From positions 14,998,221-15,062,220 of the forward strand of contig NC_135571.1 of NCBI RefSeq assembly GCF_964340395.1: a stretch of 64,000 nucleotides of DNA, read 5' to 3'. Made by a program: the position numbers and the translations under genes. The notes under the pieces were generated by a model. It saw nothing but the letters and a program-made list of their open reading frames with translations, searched no databases and was not told where the DNA came from. The DNA is from Glandiceps talaboti (Eukaryota > Hemichordata > Enteropneusta > Spengelidae). This document shows, in pieces, positions 1 to 11,766 of the stretch; position 1 is the stretch's first letter, and the number at the start of each line of letters is the position of its first letter.

Positions 1-126
1 CGCTAGACTTGTCTTGGTGCTAATATCTCAAGAAACTCTCTAGACTTGTCTTGGTGCTAATATCTCAAGAAACTCGCTAGACTTGTCTTGGTGCTAATGT
101 CTCAAGAAACTCGCTAGACTTGTCTA
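1..126. repeat. 37-bp minisatellite, left end cut by window
   Basis: Unit starts ctagacttgtcttggtgc. Starts at 3, 40, 77 and 114 give a 37-bp period. The array enters from outside the window and decays at about 126. Confidence 0.9.
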
Positions 127-579
127 AGTGTTACAAATAATGTCTTGATATGAGGCTGTTATACGTTTTTGACAACACTGTATGCTAGTCAAGAGATACA
201 GCATCATGTTTAGCTTCACACATTACCATACCACATGCAGATATCAATGTATAGCATCAGCTGTGGTCAGTACACACTTCGTCTTTGTAAACAGATGAGT
301 ATTAACAGAGTATGTAAATTATGGCGACCTCTGAGATAACTCTGAAGCAGTGAATAATTTTGACACATTTGCTAGTTTGTCACTTGTTTAGGAATGGTAT
401 TGATTCAAAATTTAGAGTTGCCAGTTTGACTTAAGTAGCGCAAGTCTTAGTCACTAGTCAATAAATCAATTCACCATTTGACCATCTGGCTATCGGCAGC
501 GGCGAACACTGTGTATGGGATGAGATTTCTATAGACTAAGTGAATTTTGTAATTACCATGAAAATGGGTAATAGGTTAC
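127..579. other. Non-repetitive spacer
   Basis: AT-rich single-copy-looking sequence between two arrays. I see no convincing exon, RNA gene or transposon end. Confidence 0.5.
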
Positions 580-2278
580 TTAACAAATCTGTAGATAACA
601 AGTTTGACTCTGTAAGAGGTTATGTAACAGAACTGTAGATAACAAGTTTGACTCTGTAAGAGATTATGTAACAGAACTGTAGATAACAAGTTTGACTCTG
701 TAAGAGGTTATGTAACAGAACTGTAGATAACAAGTTTGACTCTGTAAGAGATTATGTAACAGAACTGTAGATAACAAGTTTGACTCTGTAAGAGGTTATG
801 TAACAGAACTGTAGATAACAAGTTTGACTCTGTAAGAGGTTATGTAACAGAACTGTAGATAACAAGTTTGACTCTGTAAGAGATTATGTAACAGAACTGT
901 AGATAACAAGTTTGACTCTGTAAGAGATTATGTAACAGAACTGTAGATAACAAGTTTGACTCTGTAAGAGATTATGTAACAGAACTGTAGATAACAAGTT
1001 TGACTCTGTAAGAGGTTATGTAACAGAACTGTAGATAACAAGTTTGACTCTGTAAGAGATTATGTAACAGAACTGTAGATAACAAGTTTGACTCTGTAAG
1101 AGATTATGTAACAGAACTGTAGATAACAAGTTTGACTCTGTAAGAGGTTATGTAACAGAACTGTAGATAACAAGTTTGACTCTGTAAGAGGTTATGTAAC
1201 AGAACTGTAGATAACAAGTTTGACTCTGTAAGAGATTATGTAACAGAACTGTAGATAACAAGTTTGACTGTAAGAGATTATGTAACAGAACTGTAGATAA
1301 CAAGTTTGACTCTGTAAGAGGTTATGTAACAGAACTGTAGATAACAAGTTTGACTCTGTAAGAGATTATGTAACAGAACTGTAGATAACAAGTTTGACTC
1401 TGTAAGAGGTTATGTAACAGAACTGTAGATAACAAGTTTGACTCTGTAAGAGGTTATGTAACAGAACTGTAGATAACAAGTTTGACTCTGTAAGAGGTTA
1501 TGTAACAGAACTGTAGATAACAAGTTTGACTCTGTAAGAGGTTATGTAACAGAACTGTAGATAACAAGTTTGACTCTGTAAGAGATTATGTAACAGAACT
1601 GTAGATAACAAGTTTGACTCTGTAAGAGATTATGTAACAGAACTGTAGATAACAAGTTTGACTCTGTAAGAGATTATGTAACAGAACTGTAGATAACAAG
1701 TTTGACTCTGTAAGAGGTTATGTAACAGAACTGTAGATAACAAGTTTGACTCTGTAAGAGATTATGTAACAGAACTGTAGATAACAAGTTTGACTCTGTA
1801 AGAGATTATGTAACAGAACTGTAGATAACAAGTTTGACTCTGTAAGAGATTATGTAACAGAACTTAGATAACAAGTTTGACTCTGTAAGAGGTTATGTAA
1901 CAGAACTGTAGATAATAAGTTTGACTCTGTAAGAGGTTACATAACAGAACTGTAGATAACAAGTTTGACTCTGTAAGAGGTTATGTAACAGAACTGTAGA
2001 TAACAAGTTTGACTCTGTAAGAGATTATGTAACAGAACTGTAGATAACAAGTTTGACTCTGTAAGAGGTTATGTAACAGAACTGTAGATAACAAGTTTGA
2101 CTCTGTAAGAGGTTATGTAACAGAACTGTAGATAACAAGTTTGACTCTGTAAGAGGTTATGTAACAGAACTTAGATAACAAGTTTGACTCTGTAAGAGGT
2201 TACATAACAGAACTGTAGATAACAAGTTTGACTCTGTAAGAGGTTACATAACAGAACTTAGATAACAAGTTTGACTCT
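580..2278. repeat. 44-bp minisatellite, about 38 copies
   Basis: Unit starts ctgtagataacaagtttg; starts at 589 and 633 give 44 bp. Copies are nearly identical apart from a recurrent two-state G/A site (gaggtta or gagatta) and a few late variants (acataac, lost gt). In-frame stops rule out coding. If the minus-strand SHANK-like gene continues left, the array lies within it. Confidence 0.95.
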
Positions 2279-2425
2279 CTGGTGAAAAACCTAAAAGTCG
2301 AATTCAAAGTAGAACTTCTTTATAGGACAAGTCCACGGCCATTTACTGTAAGTAAAAGGACACTTTTGGTAACCTGTCCGTTATTTGTCCTCAATTTCAC
2401 CCCATGTGACCAAAAGTGTACACTT

Positions 2426-3931
2426 ACACTATAACTATCACAATCATTCTACCCTATAACTATCATAGTCATTCTACCCTATAACTATCACAGTCATTCT
2501 ACCCTATAACTATCACAGTCATTCTACCCTATAACTATCACAATCATTCTACCCTATAACTATCATAGTCATTCTACCCTATAACTATCACAGTCATTCT
2601 AACCTATAACTATCACAGTCATTCTACCCTATAACTATCACAGTCATTCTACCCTATAACTATCACAGTCATTCTACCCTATAACTATCACAGTCATTCT
2701 AACCTATAACTATCACAGTCATTCTAACCTATAACTATCACAGTCATTCTACCCTATAACTATCACAATCATTCTACCCTATAACTATCACAGTCATTCT
2801 AACCTATAACTATCACAGTCATTCTAACCTATAACTATCACAGTCATTCTAACCTATAACTATCACAGTCATTCTACCCTATAACTATCACAATCATTCT
2901 ACCCTATAACTATCACAGTCATTCTAACCTATAACTATCACAGTCATTCTAACCTATAACTATCACAATCATTTACCCTATAACTATCACAATCATTCTA
3001 CCCTATAACTATCACAGTCATTCTACCCTATAACTATCACAGTCATTCTAACCTATAACTATCACAATCATTTTACCCTATAACTATCACAATCATTCTA
3101 CCCTATAACTATCACAGTCATTCTACCCTATAACTATCACAGTCATTCTAACCTATAACTATCACAGTCATTCTACCCTATAACTATCACAGTCATTCTA
3201 CCCTATAACTATCACAGTCATTCTAACCTATAACTATCACAGTCATTCTAACCTATAACTATCACAGTCATTCTACCCTATAACTATCACAATCATTCTA
3301 CCCTATAACTATCACAATCATTCTACCCTATAACTATCACAATCATTCTACACTATAACTATCACAGTCATTCTACCCTATAACTATCACAATCATTCTA
3401 CACTATAACTATCACAGTCATTCTACCCTATAACTATCACAATCATTCTACCCTATAACTATCACAGTCATTCTACCCTATAACTATCACAATCATTCTA
3501 CCCTATAACTATCACAATCATTCTACCCTATAACTATCTATAACTATCACAATCATTCTACCCTATAACTATCACAGTCATTCTAACCTATAACTATCAC
3601 AGTCATTCTACCCTATAACTATCACAATCATTCTACCCTATAACTATCACAGTCATTCTAACCTATAACTATCACAGTCATTCTAACCTATAACTATCAC
3701 AGTCATTCTACCCTATAACTATCACAATCATTCTACCCTATAACTATCACAATCATTCTACCCTATAACTATCTATAACTATCACAATCATTCTACCCTA
3801 TAACTATCACAATCATTCTACCCTATAACTATCTATAACTATCACAATCATTCTACCCTATAACTATCACAATCATTCTACCCTATAACTATCACAATCA
3901 TTCTACCCTATAACTATCACAATCATTCTAA
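2426..3931. repeat. 25-bp minisatellite, about 60 copies
   Basis: Unit cctataactatcacagtc plus cattcta, period 25. Two-state sites are cagtc/caatc and accc/aacc. Three junctions near 3535, 3775 and 3835 carry a partial extra unit (ataactatctataactatc), so the block containing that error was itself copied. The array starts about 120 bp beyond the donor of the SHANK-like exon at 4052. Confidence 0.95.
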
Positions 3932-4051
3932 CATTGACAATTTGAGACTCAACCTATCAAGAGTGACACTCACTTGTTAATTTTATTATGGCTTTGAAAC
4001 TCTTATCAGAACAGTTTTTTAACTGTTTAGATGAACAGTGATATAACTTAC

Positions 4052-4270
4052 CTGTAAATTTAGTTCAGGTATAGATACTCTAACATAAACAGTTTGGGAA
4101 TCATCTGTTGATGACTCTGTGGATTCATCTTGGCCTTCTAATACTGTACCATTTAGTTTAGCCACTGATACTGGTGGTGATGGGGGTGGCATTGGTGGAG
4201 GAGGTGGAATGTGATCAGGGGGTGGAGGGATACCATCGTCAAAGTCATTCTCCATACTTGTTTCAAATTT
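4052..4270 (-). CDS. SHANK-like N-terminal exon (proline-rich stretch plus start of SPN domain)
   Basis: Minus-strand internal exon of 73 codons, phase 0 at both ends. The acceptor follows a clean pyrimidine tract (ttttttcttttaacag) and the donor is near consensus (acag then gtaagt). Reading from 4270, the exon begins KFETSMEND, continues through a polyproline run (GIPPPPDHIPPPPPM), an acidic serine/threonine stretch, and ends TVYVRVSIPELNLQ. The last ten residues match the opening beta strand of the SPN (Ras-association/FERM F0-like) domain at the N-terminus of SHANK scaffolds, where the family reads V-x-R-I/V-G-I-P-D-L followed by KCLR. SHANKs organise excitatory postsynaptic densities and bind SAPAP, Homer and actin regulators; the SPN domain binds Rap/Ras GTPases. 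The remaining SPN, ankyrin, SH3, PDZ and SAM parts would lie left of the window. The assignment rests on a short motif and could be another FERM-F0-like protein. Confidence 0.55.
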
Positions 4271-4431
4271 CTGTTAAAAGAAAAAAACAGATACATGTAT
4301 ATGTATTCTAATGTGGAGAAACTTGATGATCTTTCTAATGTACATTATTTAAATATATTATGTACATGTAAATCTAGATGTTGATAGAGTGAAAGATACA
4401 ACATTCATGTCATGTTATGACATTATCCAAA

Positions 4432-6535
4432 GTTATTATACAATATACCTCCAACATTATTATACAATGTACCTACAAAGTCATTATACAATGTACCTCC
4501 AACATTATTATACAATGTACCTCTAACATTATTATACAATGTACCTCCAACATTATTATACAATGTACCTCCAACATTATTATACAATGTACCTACAAAG
4601 TTATTATACAATGTACCTCCAACATTATTATACAATGTACCTACAAAGTTATTATACAATGTACCTCCAAAGTTATTATACAATGTACCTCCAACATTAT
4701 TATACAATGTACCTACAAAGTTATTATACAATGTACCTACAAAGTTATTATACAATGTACCTCCAAAGTCATTATACAATGTACCTCCAACATTATTATA
4801 CAATGTACCTACAAAGTCATTATACAATGTACCTCCAACATTATTATACAATGTACCTCCAACATTATTATACAATGTACCTCCAACATTATTATACAAT
4901 GTACCTCCAACATTATTATACAATGTACCTACAAAGTTATTATACAATGTACCTCCAACATTATTATACAATGTACCTCTAACATTATTATACAATGTAC
5001 CTCCAACATTATTATACAATGTACCTCCAACATTATTATACAATGTACCTACAAAGTTATTATACAATGTACCTCTAACATTATTATACAATGTACCTCC
5101 AACATTATTATACAATGTACCTCCAACATTATTATACAATGTACCTACAAAGTCATTATACAATGTACCTCCAACATTATTATACAATGTACCTACAAAG
5201 TCATTATACAATGTACCTCTAACATTATTATACAATGTACCTCCAACATTATTATACAATGTACCTCCAACATTATTATACAATGTACCTCCAACATTAT
5301 TATACAATGTACCTCCAACATTATTATACAATGTACCTACAAAGTTATTATACAATGTACCTACAAAGTTATTATACAATGTACCTACAAAGTTATTATA
5401 CAATGTACCTACAAAGTTATTATACAATATACCTCCAACATTATTATACAATATACCTACAAAGTTATTATACAATGTACCTACAAAGTTATTATACAAT
5501 GTACCTACAAAGTTATTATACAATGTACCTACTAAGTTATTATACAATGTACCTACTAAGTTATTATACAATGTACCTACAAAGTTATTATACAATGTAC
5601 CTACTAAGTTATTATACAATGTACCTACAAAGTTATTATACAATGTACCTACAAAGTTATTATACAATGTACCTACAAAGTTATTATACAATGTACCTAC
5701 AAAGTTATTATACAATGTACCTACAAAGTTATTATACAATGTACCTACTAAGTTATTAATTATACAATGTACCTACAAAGTTATTATACAATGTACCTAC
5801 AAAGTTATTATACAATGTACCTACAAAGTTATTATACAATGTACCTACAAAGTTATTATACAATGTACCTACTAAGTTATTAATTATACAATGTACCTAC
5901 AAAGTTATTATACAATGTACCTACAAAGTTATTATACAATGTACCTACAAAGTCATTATACAATGTACCTACAAAGTTATTATACAATGTACCTACAAAG
6001 TCATTATACAATGTACCTACAACGTTACTATGGAGTCACATACAACGTTACTATGGAGTCACATACAACGTTATTATACAATATACCTACAAAGTTATTA
6101 TACAATGTACCTACTAAGTTATTAATTATACAATGTACCTACAAAGTTATTATACAATGTACCTACAAAGTCATTATACAATGTACCTACAAAGTTATTA
6201 TACAATGTACCTACAACGTTACTATGGAGTCACATACAACGTTACTATGGAGTCACATACAACGTTATTATACAATATACCTACAAAGTTATTAATTATA
6301 CAATGTACCTACAAAGTTATTATACAATGTACCTACAAAGTTATTATACAATGTACCTACAAAGTTATTATATAATGTACCTACAAAGTTATTATACAAT
6401 GTACCTACAAAGTTATTATACAATGTACCTACTAAGTTATTATACAATGTACCTACATTTGTACAATGTTACTATGGAGTCACTATGTATCTATCATACA
6501 TGTACAATGTACTTACAAAGTTATTATACATATTG
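4432..6535. repeat. 24-bp minisatellite, about 85 copies
   Basis: Unit tacaatgtacctacaaag plus ttatta, in several variants (ctccaacat, ctctaacat, ctactaag). Because 24 is a multiple of 3, it gives octapeptide-repeat open frames on both strands. These are array artefacts: the variants change residues freely and frames overlap. A different unit (acaacgttactatggagtc) is nested at 6019-6075 and again at 6213-6270, 194 bp apart. The array lies in the intron upstream of the SHANK-like exon at 4052. Confidence 0.95.
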
Positions 6536-6539
6536 TGAA

Positions 6540-6765
6540 AATTAACAACAATTTGGCTGCTATTCAGCCACATTTGATTTGGTTGTAAAACAAAATGACA
6601 AGCATATGTCTCATATATATTGTTACATTTGAGCCAGGTTTGGTTGAAATCGGTTAGTACATGCCAGAGATATGAGGATGCATGGACAGACAGACAGACG
6701 GATGGACAGAACCCAATTTATGGAGCTAAGTACAGTATCCATTTCTAGTAAATTATATAGCAAAC
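6540..6765. repeat. Dispersed repeat with cagacagacagac tract
   Basis: Contains gaaatcggttagtacatgcc and gagatatgaggatgcatgga followed by cagacagacagacggatgg. This layout, a short conserved body ending in a simple GACA tract, resembles non-autonomous dispersed repeats of marine invertebrates. No terminal repeats were found, so class is unassigned. Confidence 0.4.
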
Positions 6766-7164
6766 TTTGTGAAACATACATGTAGAAAAGGTTTGAAGTG
6801 TTGACTACAAAGAAAGTACTATTGGAAATATAACTTAAAATGTAGGTGGCATGTAAAAGTGTTTATAATAATAAAGTGTTCACTCTACCAAAGTTTATTA
6901 CAAAGAGATTTCAATGTAATAAATACAGTTTCTGTACTAAGTTTGTTACCATGTATGTAGGATTATGTTATTATTTTCACTGGTTCATCTTTTTAGCTAG
7001 CCATGAATCAATATCATTATAGTAAAAGACAGCATGGATTTTTTGTTTAGCTAGTTTTCTGCTTGACTAAATCCCATTAAATTAGACATTATCCTTGAAT
7101 TTCCACTGTGTATACATACATGTACACATGTACATTTCAGAACTGTGGTTTCCCACACGTGTAA
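6766..7164. other. AT-rich intronic spacer
   Basis: No exon, RNA gene or repeat recognised; TACATGTA-type palindromes occur near 7115-7130. Confidence 0.45.
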
Positions 7165-8000
7165 ATGTAGAAATTCATTTGGTGGGGGAGGGTGGGAGGA
7201 TGTAGAAATTCATTTGGTGGGGAAGGGTGGGAGGATGTAGAAATTCATTTGGTGGGGAAGGGTGGGAGGACGTAGAAATTCATTTGGTGGGGAAGGGTGG
7301 GAGGACGTAGAAATTCATTTGGTGGGGAAGGGTGGGAGGACGTAGAAATTCATTTGGTGGGGAAGGGTGGGAGGACGTAGAAATTCATTTGGTGGGGAAG
7401 GGTGGGAGGACGTAGAAATTCATTTGGTGGGGAAGGGTGGGAGGACGTAGAAATTCATTTGGTGGGGAAGGGTGGGAGGACGTAGAAATTCATTTGGTGG
7501 GGAAGGGTGGGAGGACGTAGAAATTCATTTGGTGGGGAAGGGTGGGAGGACGTAGAAATTCATTTGGTGGGGAAGGGTGGGAGGACGTAGAAATTCATTT
7601 GGTGGGGAAGGGTGGGAGGACGTAGAAATTCATTTGGTGGGGAAGGGTGGGAGGACGTAGAAATTCATTTGGTGGGGAAGGGTGGGAGGACGTAGAAATT
7701 CATTTGGTGGGGAAGGGTGGGAGGACGTAGAAATTCATTTGGTGGGGAAGGGTGGGAGGACGTAGAAATTCATTTGGTGGGGAAGGGTGGGAGGACGTAG
7801 AAATTCATTTGGTGGGGAAGGGTGGGAGGATGTAGAAATTCATTTGGTGGGGAAGGGTGGGAGGATGTAGAAATTCATTTGGTGGGGAAGGGTGGGAGGA
7901 CGTAGAAATTCATTTGGTGGGGGAGGGTGGGAGGATGTAGAAATTCATTTGGTGGGGAAGGGTGGGAGGACGTAGAAATTCATCTGGTGGGGAGGGAAGT
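7165..8000. repeat. 35-bp G-rich minisatellite, about 24 copies
   Basis: Unit gtagaaattcatttggtggg plus gaagggtgggaggac, period 35. Central copies are essentially identical; variants (gaggatg, gggagg) sit at the edges, as expected for an array homogenised from its centre. It is strand-asymmetric (G-rich on plus). Confidence 0.95.
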
Positions 8001-8365
8001 ACATGTAGGGGAAGGGTTAACTACATGTATGCTGATAAGCCAGGTACATTTTACAAACAGGTGGATTCCTGGAAAGACTAAAGTACATGTACATGTATAC
8101 GTGTATAAATAAACATGATTACTGCAGCAACAAACATACTTTACAGTACATGTACAATGTATGTTTATCCTTTCATTTCTCCCTTAACAGTGTAAGGGAA
8201 ACAAAATAGCAAAGCCCCTTTTTAAATTAACTCTCAGAAATGGAAGTTGATAGAGAAAGCACTGAGGTTTTAAAGATGGTTTCATTGAACCTGAACTAAT
8301 AACAAATACGGTGTTCATAAACCATGACCACATAACAATGCCCTATGGTAACCTCTGTTAACTAT
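8001..8365. other. Spacer without recognised feature
   Basis: Contains acatgtacatgtata palindromic runs and AT-rich sequence; no splice-framed open reading frame seen. Confidence 0.4.
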
Positions 8366-8515
8366 TAACAAGACACATCAAACCCACATCTCTGTTGCAA
8401 TTATTTTCATTTGAACAATTTCCCAACTAGATACCAGGAGTAACATGACCACCAAACATCATCAAAGCAATCGGTCCAGCAGTTTTTGAGTTTAAGTTGT
8501 TTACACACACACACA
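8366..8515 (+). repeat. Dispersed repeat family D1, 3' part, ending in (CA)n
   Basis: Shares catttgaacaatttccc, an accaaa-containing block, a tttttgagtttaagt block and a terminal ttacacacac tract with 16978-17155 and 21376-21580. The (CA) tail abuts the broken edge of the minus-strand Penelope-like fragment, so it may have inserted there. Confidence 0.6.
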
Positions 8516-9075
8516 GCCACACTGTTCTCAGGGCCAAAAACATGATTAGTATTAATAATAAAATGACATGTACCACATTGAGTACGATCGCATGGAAATG
8601 AACCAGCTTTAACTTCCAATTCATGTTGTTCTGTACGTACCACCATATCTTTAAGACTGGTATCACGACGCCAAGCTGTTAAAGGTACTTCAGGAAACAA
8701 TGAATTGGTAACCCTATTAGAACGTAAGATATTAAAATGCTTGTATATAATGTTCTTATTAAACTCTAGTGGAAAAGGGATGGTATGTAAGAGCTAATAT
8801 GGGACGATCGTTGTTACTTTTCTGATCATGTGATTTGATACAAGCTTCCCTAGATAAAGATAACACCTTAAGTAAAGCTGCATTGGTAACCGACACTGGA
8901 TAACCATGTTGATGGAAGTACGTGCAAAATTCAGCAGCCCTTTCTCTGAAATCCAAATCACTACTACAAATACATGTACGACGTAAACGAAGTAATTCTG
9001 AATAGGGAATGGAATCTTTACACTTATTAGGATGTGATGAACCATACTGCAAATATGAATGTGAATCAGTAGGTT
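8516..9075 (-). pseudogene. Penelope-like element fragment, minus copy
   Basis: Reading leftwards from about 9075, the translation runs TKPTDSHSYLQYGSSHPNKC, SIPYSELLRLRR, SSDLDFRERAAEFC, SNNDRPILALTYHPF, then after an indel and stops near 8760 continues LTAWRRDTSLKDMVVRTEQ and CGTCHFIINTNHVFGPENS. This is the linker region between reverse transcriptase and GIY-YIG endonuclease in Penelope-like retroelements (RKPTD.H.YL..SS HP..CK.SIPYSQ.LRLRR signature). The ORF is broken by a frameshift with stops and is cut at 8515 by the D1 repeat. The GIY-YIG part is missing here but present in the plus copy. Confidence 0.8.
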
Positions 9076-9432
9076 TAGTATAAATACATGTAGATGTGTG
9101 CATGTATGTACATACGTACATGTACATATGTACATACATACATACATGTACATACATACACATATACATATACATATACATACATAAGTACGTACGTACG
9201 TACGTACGTACGTACGTACATACGTACGTGCATACATACATACATACATGCATGCATGCATGCATACATACATACATACATACATACATACATACATACA
9301 TAGACAGACAGACAGACATATACATACATACATACATACATACATACATACATACATACATACATACATACATACATACATACATACATACATACATACA
9401 TACATACATACATACATACATACATACATACA
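9076..9432. repeat. Compound (CATA)n / (CGTA)n / (GACA)n microsatellite
   Basis: Imperfect tetranucleotide tract with cgtacgta, catgcatg and gacagaca sub-blocks, separating two inverted Penelope-like fragments. Long frames of alternating Y, C, M, V or H, T, I are repeat artefacts. Confidence 0.95.
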
Positions 9433-10221
9433 TAGTAGTGATTTGGATTTCAGAAAAAGGTCTGCAGAATTTTGCACGTACTTCCATCAACGTGGTTATC
9501 CTATGTCTGTTACCAACGCGGCTTTACATAAAGTATCATCTTTGTCTAGGGAAGCTTGTATCAAATCACATGATCAGAGGAGTAACAACGATCGTCCCAT
9601 ACTAGCTCTTACATACCATCCCTTTTCAACTAGAGTTAAAAACATTATATACAAGCATTTTAATATCTTACGTTCTAATAGGGTTACCAATTCATTGTTT
9701 CCCGCAGTACCATTAACAGCTTGGCGTCGTGATACCAGTCTTAGAGATATGGTGGTACGTACAGAACAACGTGAATTGGAAGTTAATGCTGGTTCTTTTC
9801 CGTGCGATCGTACTCGATGTGGTACATTTGTACATGTCGTTTCATTATTAATACTAATCATGTTTTTGGCCCTAAGAACAGTGTGCCTGTTACAAGTACA
9901 TTTACTTGTATTAGTACTAATGTAGTGTATTGCATTACATGTCAAAAATGTGGTTTTCTAAATATAGGTTCAACTGTACGTCGTCTTGGTGATCGTTTCG
10001 AGGAACATCTCCGTTTGACCAGACAAAAGAATCGTAACTATCCCGTATCTATGCATTTCATTACAAACGATCATAATGTATCAGATATGTCCATTTCAGG
10101 AATTTGTAAGGTTTCTGGTGATGAGAAAGCTTTGAGGTTGAAGGAAGAAGAAATCATTTTCCGTCTTGGAACGCTGGAACCCCTTGGAATTAATAGATTA
10201 TTCTCGTCTTTCCCAATCTAA
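9433..10221 (+). pseudogene. Penelope-like element C-terminus with GIY-YIG endonuclease, frameshifted
   Basis: Starts with SSDLDFRKRSAEFC directly at the (CATA)n edge and runs through LTAWRRDTSLRDMVVRTEQ to CDRTRCGT. A roughly 10-bp insertion near 9830 (tttgtacatg) shifts the frame; translation resumes FIINTNHVFGPKNSVP, then VVYCITCQKCGFLNIGSTVRR, LGDRFEEHLRLTRQKN and a C-terminus FSSFPI with stop at 10219-10221. The VVYCITCQKC ... NIGSTVRRLGDRFEEH block is the GIY-YIG nuclease core (Y-I/IGST, R, later E), which nicks target DNA in Penelope-like elements. The reverse transcriptase is absent, so this is a 5'-truncated and broken copy. Confidence 0.8.
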
Positions 10222-10489
10222 TTATCATGATTATTGGGTATTTTTTTAAATTTCAGGCGTATTCTATTGGGTTCTATTAGGTGCGTGCGAATTTAAGAAC
10301 TAATCCCACGTATAACCGTTTATTTATATCACGCGCGGTTTTGTTCCATTATATTTAGAAATGTTCGGGTTTTCACCTGGCATTTCTCTGTCTCGCCAAT
10401 TTTTCCTTTGAAAAAGAATATTTATACGAAACGTCGGATTTAACAGCTATATATACGGACTGGTTTATTAGTTCCTTATGCATTTCTTT
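10222..10489 (+). mobile_element. Penelope-like element 3' untranslated end
   Basis: Follows the stop of the plus copy and ends at the next (CATA)n tract. It contains cgaaacgtcggattt preceded by cctttgaaaaag. In many Penelope-like elements a similar place holds a ctgatga...cgaaac hammerhead core; here the first half is degenerate, so a working ribozyme is not claimed. Confidence 0.5.
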
Positions 10490-10651
10490 CTACATACATA
10501 CATACATACATACATACATACATACATACATACATACATACATACATACATACATACACACACACATACATGCATGCATACATACATACATACATACATA
10601 CATACATACATACATACATACATACATACATACATACATACATACATACAT
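10490..10651. repeat. (CATA)n microsatellite
   Basis: Tetranucleotide tract with a short cacacaca and tgcatgca interruption near 10555-10575, directly between the Penelope-like 3' end and the 61-bp array. Confidence 0.95.
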
Positions 10652-11378
10652 TTAGGGCATACATGTACTGTAGTACTACCACAAATTATCTACCCTGACA
10701 TCCCTACCATAATTAGGGCATACATGTACTGTAGTACTACCACAAATTATCTATCCTGACATCCCTACCATATTTAGGGCATACATGTACTGTAGTACTA
10801 CCACAAATTATCTACCCTGACATCCCTACCATAATTAGGGCATACATGTACTGTACATGTAGTACTACCACAAATTATCTACCTTGACATCCCTACCATA
10901 ATTAGTGCATACATGTACTGTAGTACTACCACAAATTATCTACCCTGACATCCCTACCATATTTAGGGCATACATGTACTGTAGTACTACCACAAATTAT
11001 CTACCCTGACATCCCTACCATAATTAGGGCATACATGTACTGTAGTACTACCACAAATTATCTACCCTGACATCCCTACCATATTTAGGGCATACAATGT
11101 ACATGTACTGTAGTACTACCACAAATTATCTACCCTGACATCCCTACCATATTTAGGGCATACATGTACTGTAGTACTACCATAAATTATCTACCCTGAC
11201 ATCCCTACCATATTTAGGGCATACATGTACTGTAGTACTACCACAAATTATCTACCCTGACATCCCTACCATATTTAGGGCATACATGTACTGTAGTACT
11301 ACCATAAATTATCTACCCTGACATCCCTACCATAATTACAAATGTAGGGCATACATGTACTGTAGTACTACAACAAAT
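10652..11378. repeat. 61-bp minisatellite, about 12 copies
   Basis: Unit starts tagggcatacatgtactg and contains the palindrome-rich block acatgtactgtagtact; starts at 10654 and 10715 give 61 bp. Short inserts (tgtacatg) enlarge a few units. Lies 215 bp left of the exon at 11593. Confidence 0.95.
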
Positions 11379-11592
11379 TCAACTTCACCATTTTAAAGGT
11401 TCTACATGTGTAACTTCAAAAACAAATTAGTTCTTTACTAAACAACTTTGAATTGATAAACAGAATGCATTCAATATATTTAGACCAAAAGTCAACATTC
11501 TATGAAACTATTCATGCCAAAGTATAAATAAAATAGAATGGCTAAAAAGTTTGATATGAAATGTTGGAAAGTAGATTTTTACTAATACAGAC

Positions 11593-11766
11593 CTCATCAG
11601 TAGAAGTTTCACCAATATCCTCTAGAAACAGACCATTGTACGAAGTACCTGAGCATTCCATAACTTTCTCAAGACGTTGAATACGTTGGTATAACATTGC
11701 ACACAGACCAAGTAGTTTTGTCTGAAATTCACTGCTGTGTTCGTTGTCACTGTCACTACTGTTCAT
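11593..11766 (-). CDS. Probable first coding exon of the SHANK-like gene
   Basis: The ATG at 11766 opens 58 codons beginning MNSSDSDNEHSSEF, with an amphipathic segment LLGLCAMLYQRIQRLEKVM that could form a short helix or coiled coil, ending LEDIGETSTDE. Cutting at GAG/gtctgt leaves phase 0, which joins in frame to the next known minus-strand exon (KFETSMEND at 4270). The donor is weak, so the link is tentative. Upstream of the ATG the frame stays open for 20 codons to a TGA, and an acceptor (ggtggcttcag) exists, so the ATG may not be the true start. Composition looks protein-like, but the stretch itself matches no family I know. Confidence 0.45.

Noticed and set aside
1-2278. CRISPR-like regular repeats (37- and 44-bp units)
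   Set aside because: The units are head-to-tail with no unique spacers, and the window is clearly eukaryotic.
4417-5759. Repeat proteins of up to 438 codons on both strands
   Set aside because: 24-bp minisatellite; octapeptide repeats in every frame are arithmetic artefacts.
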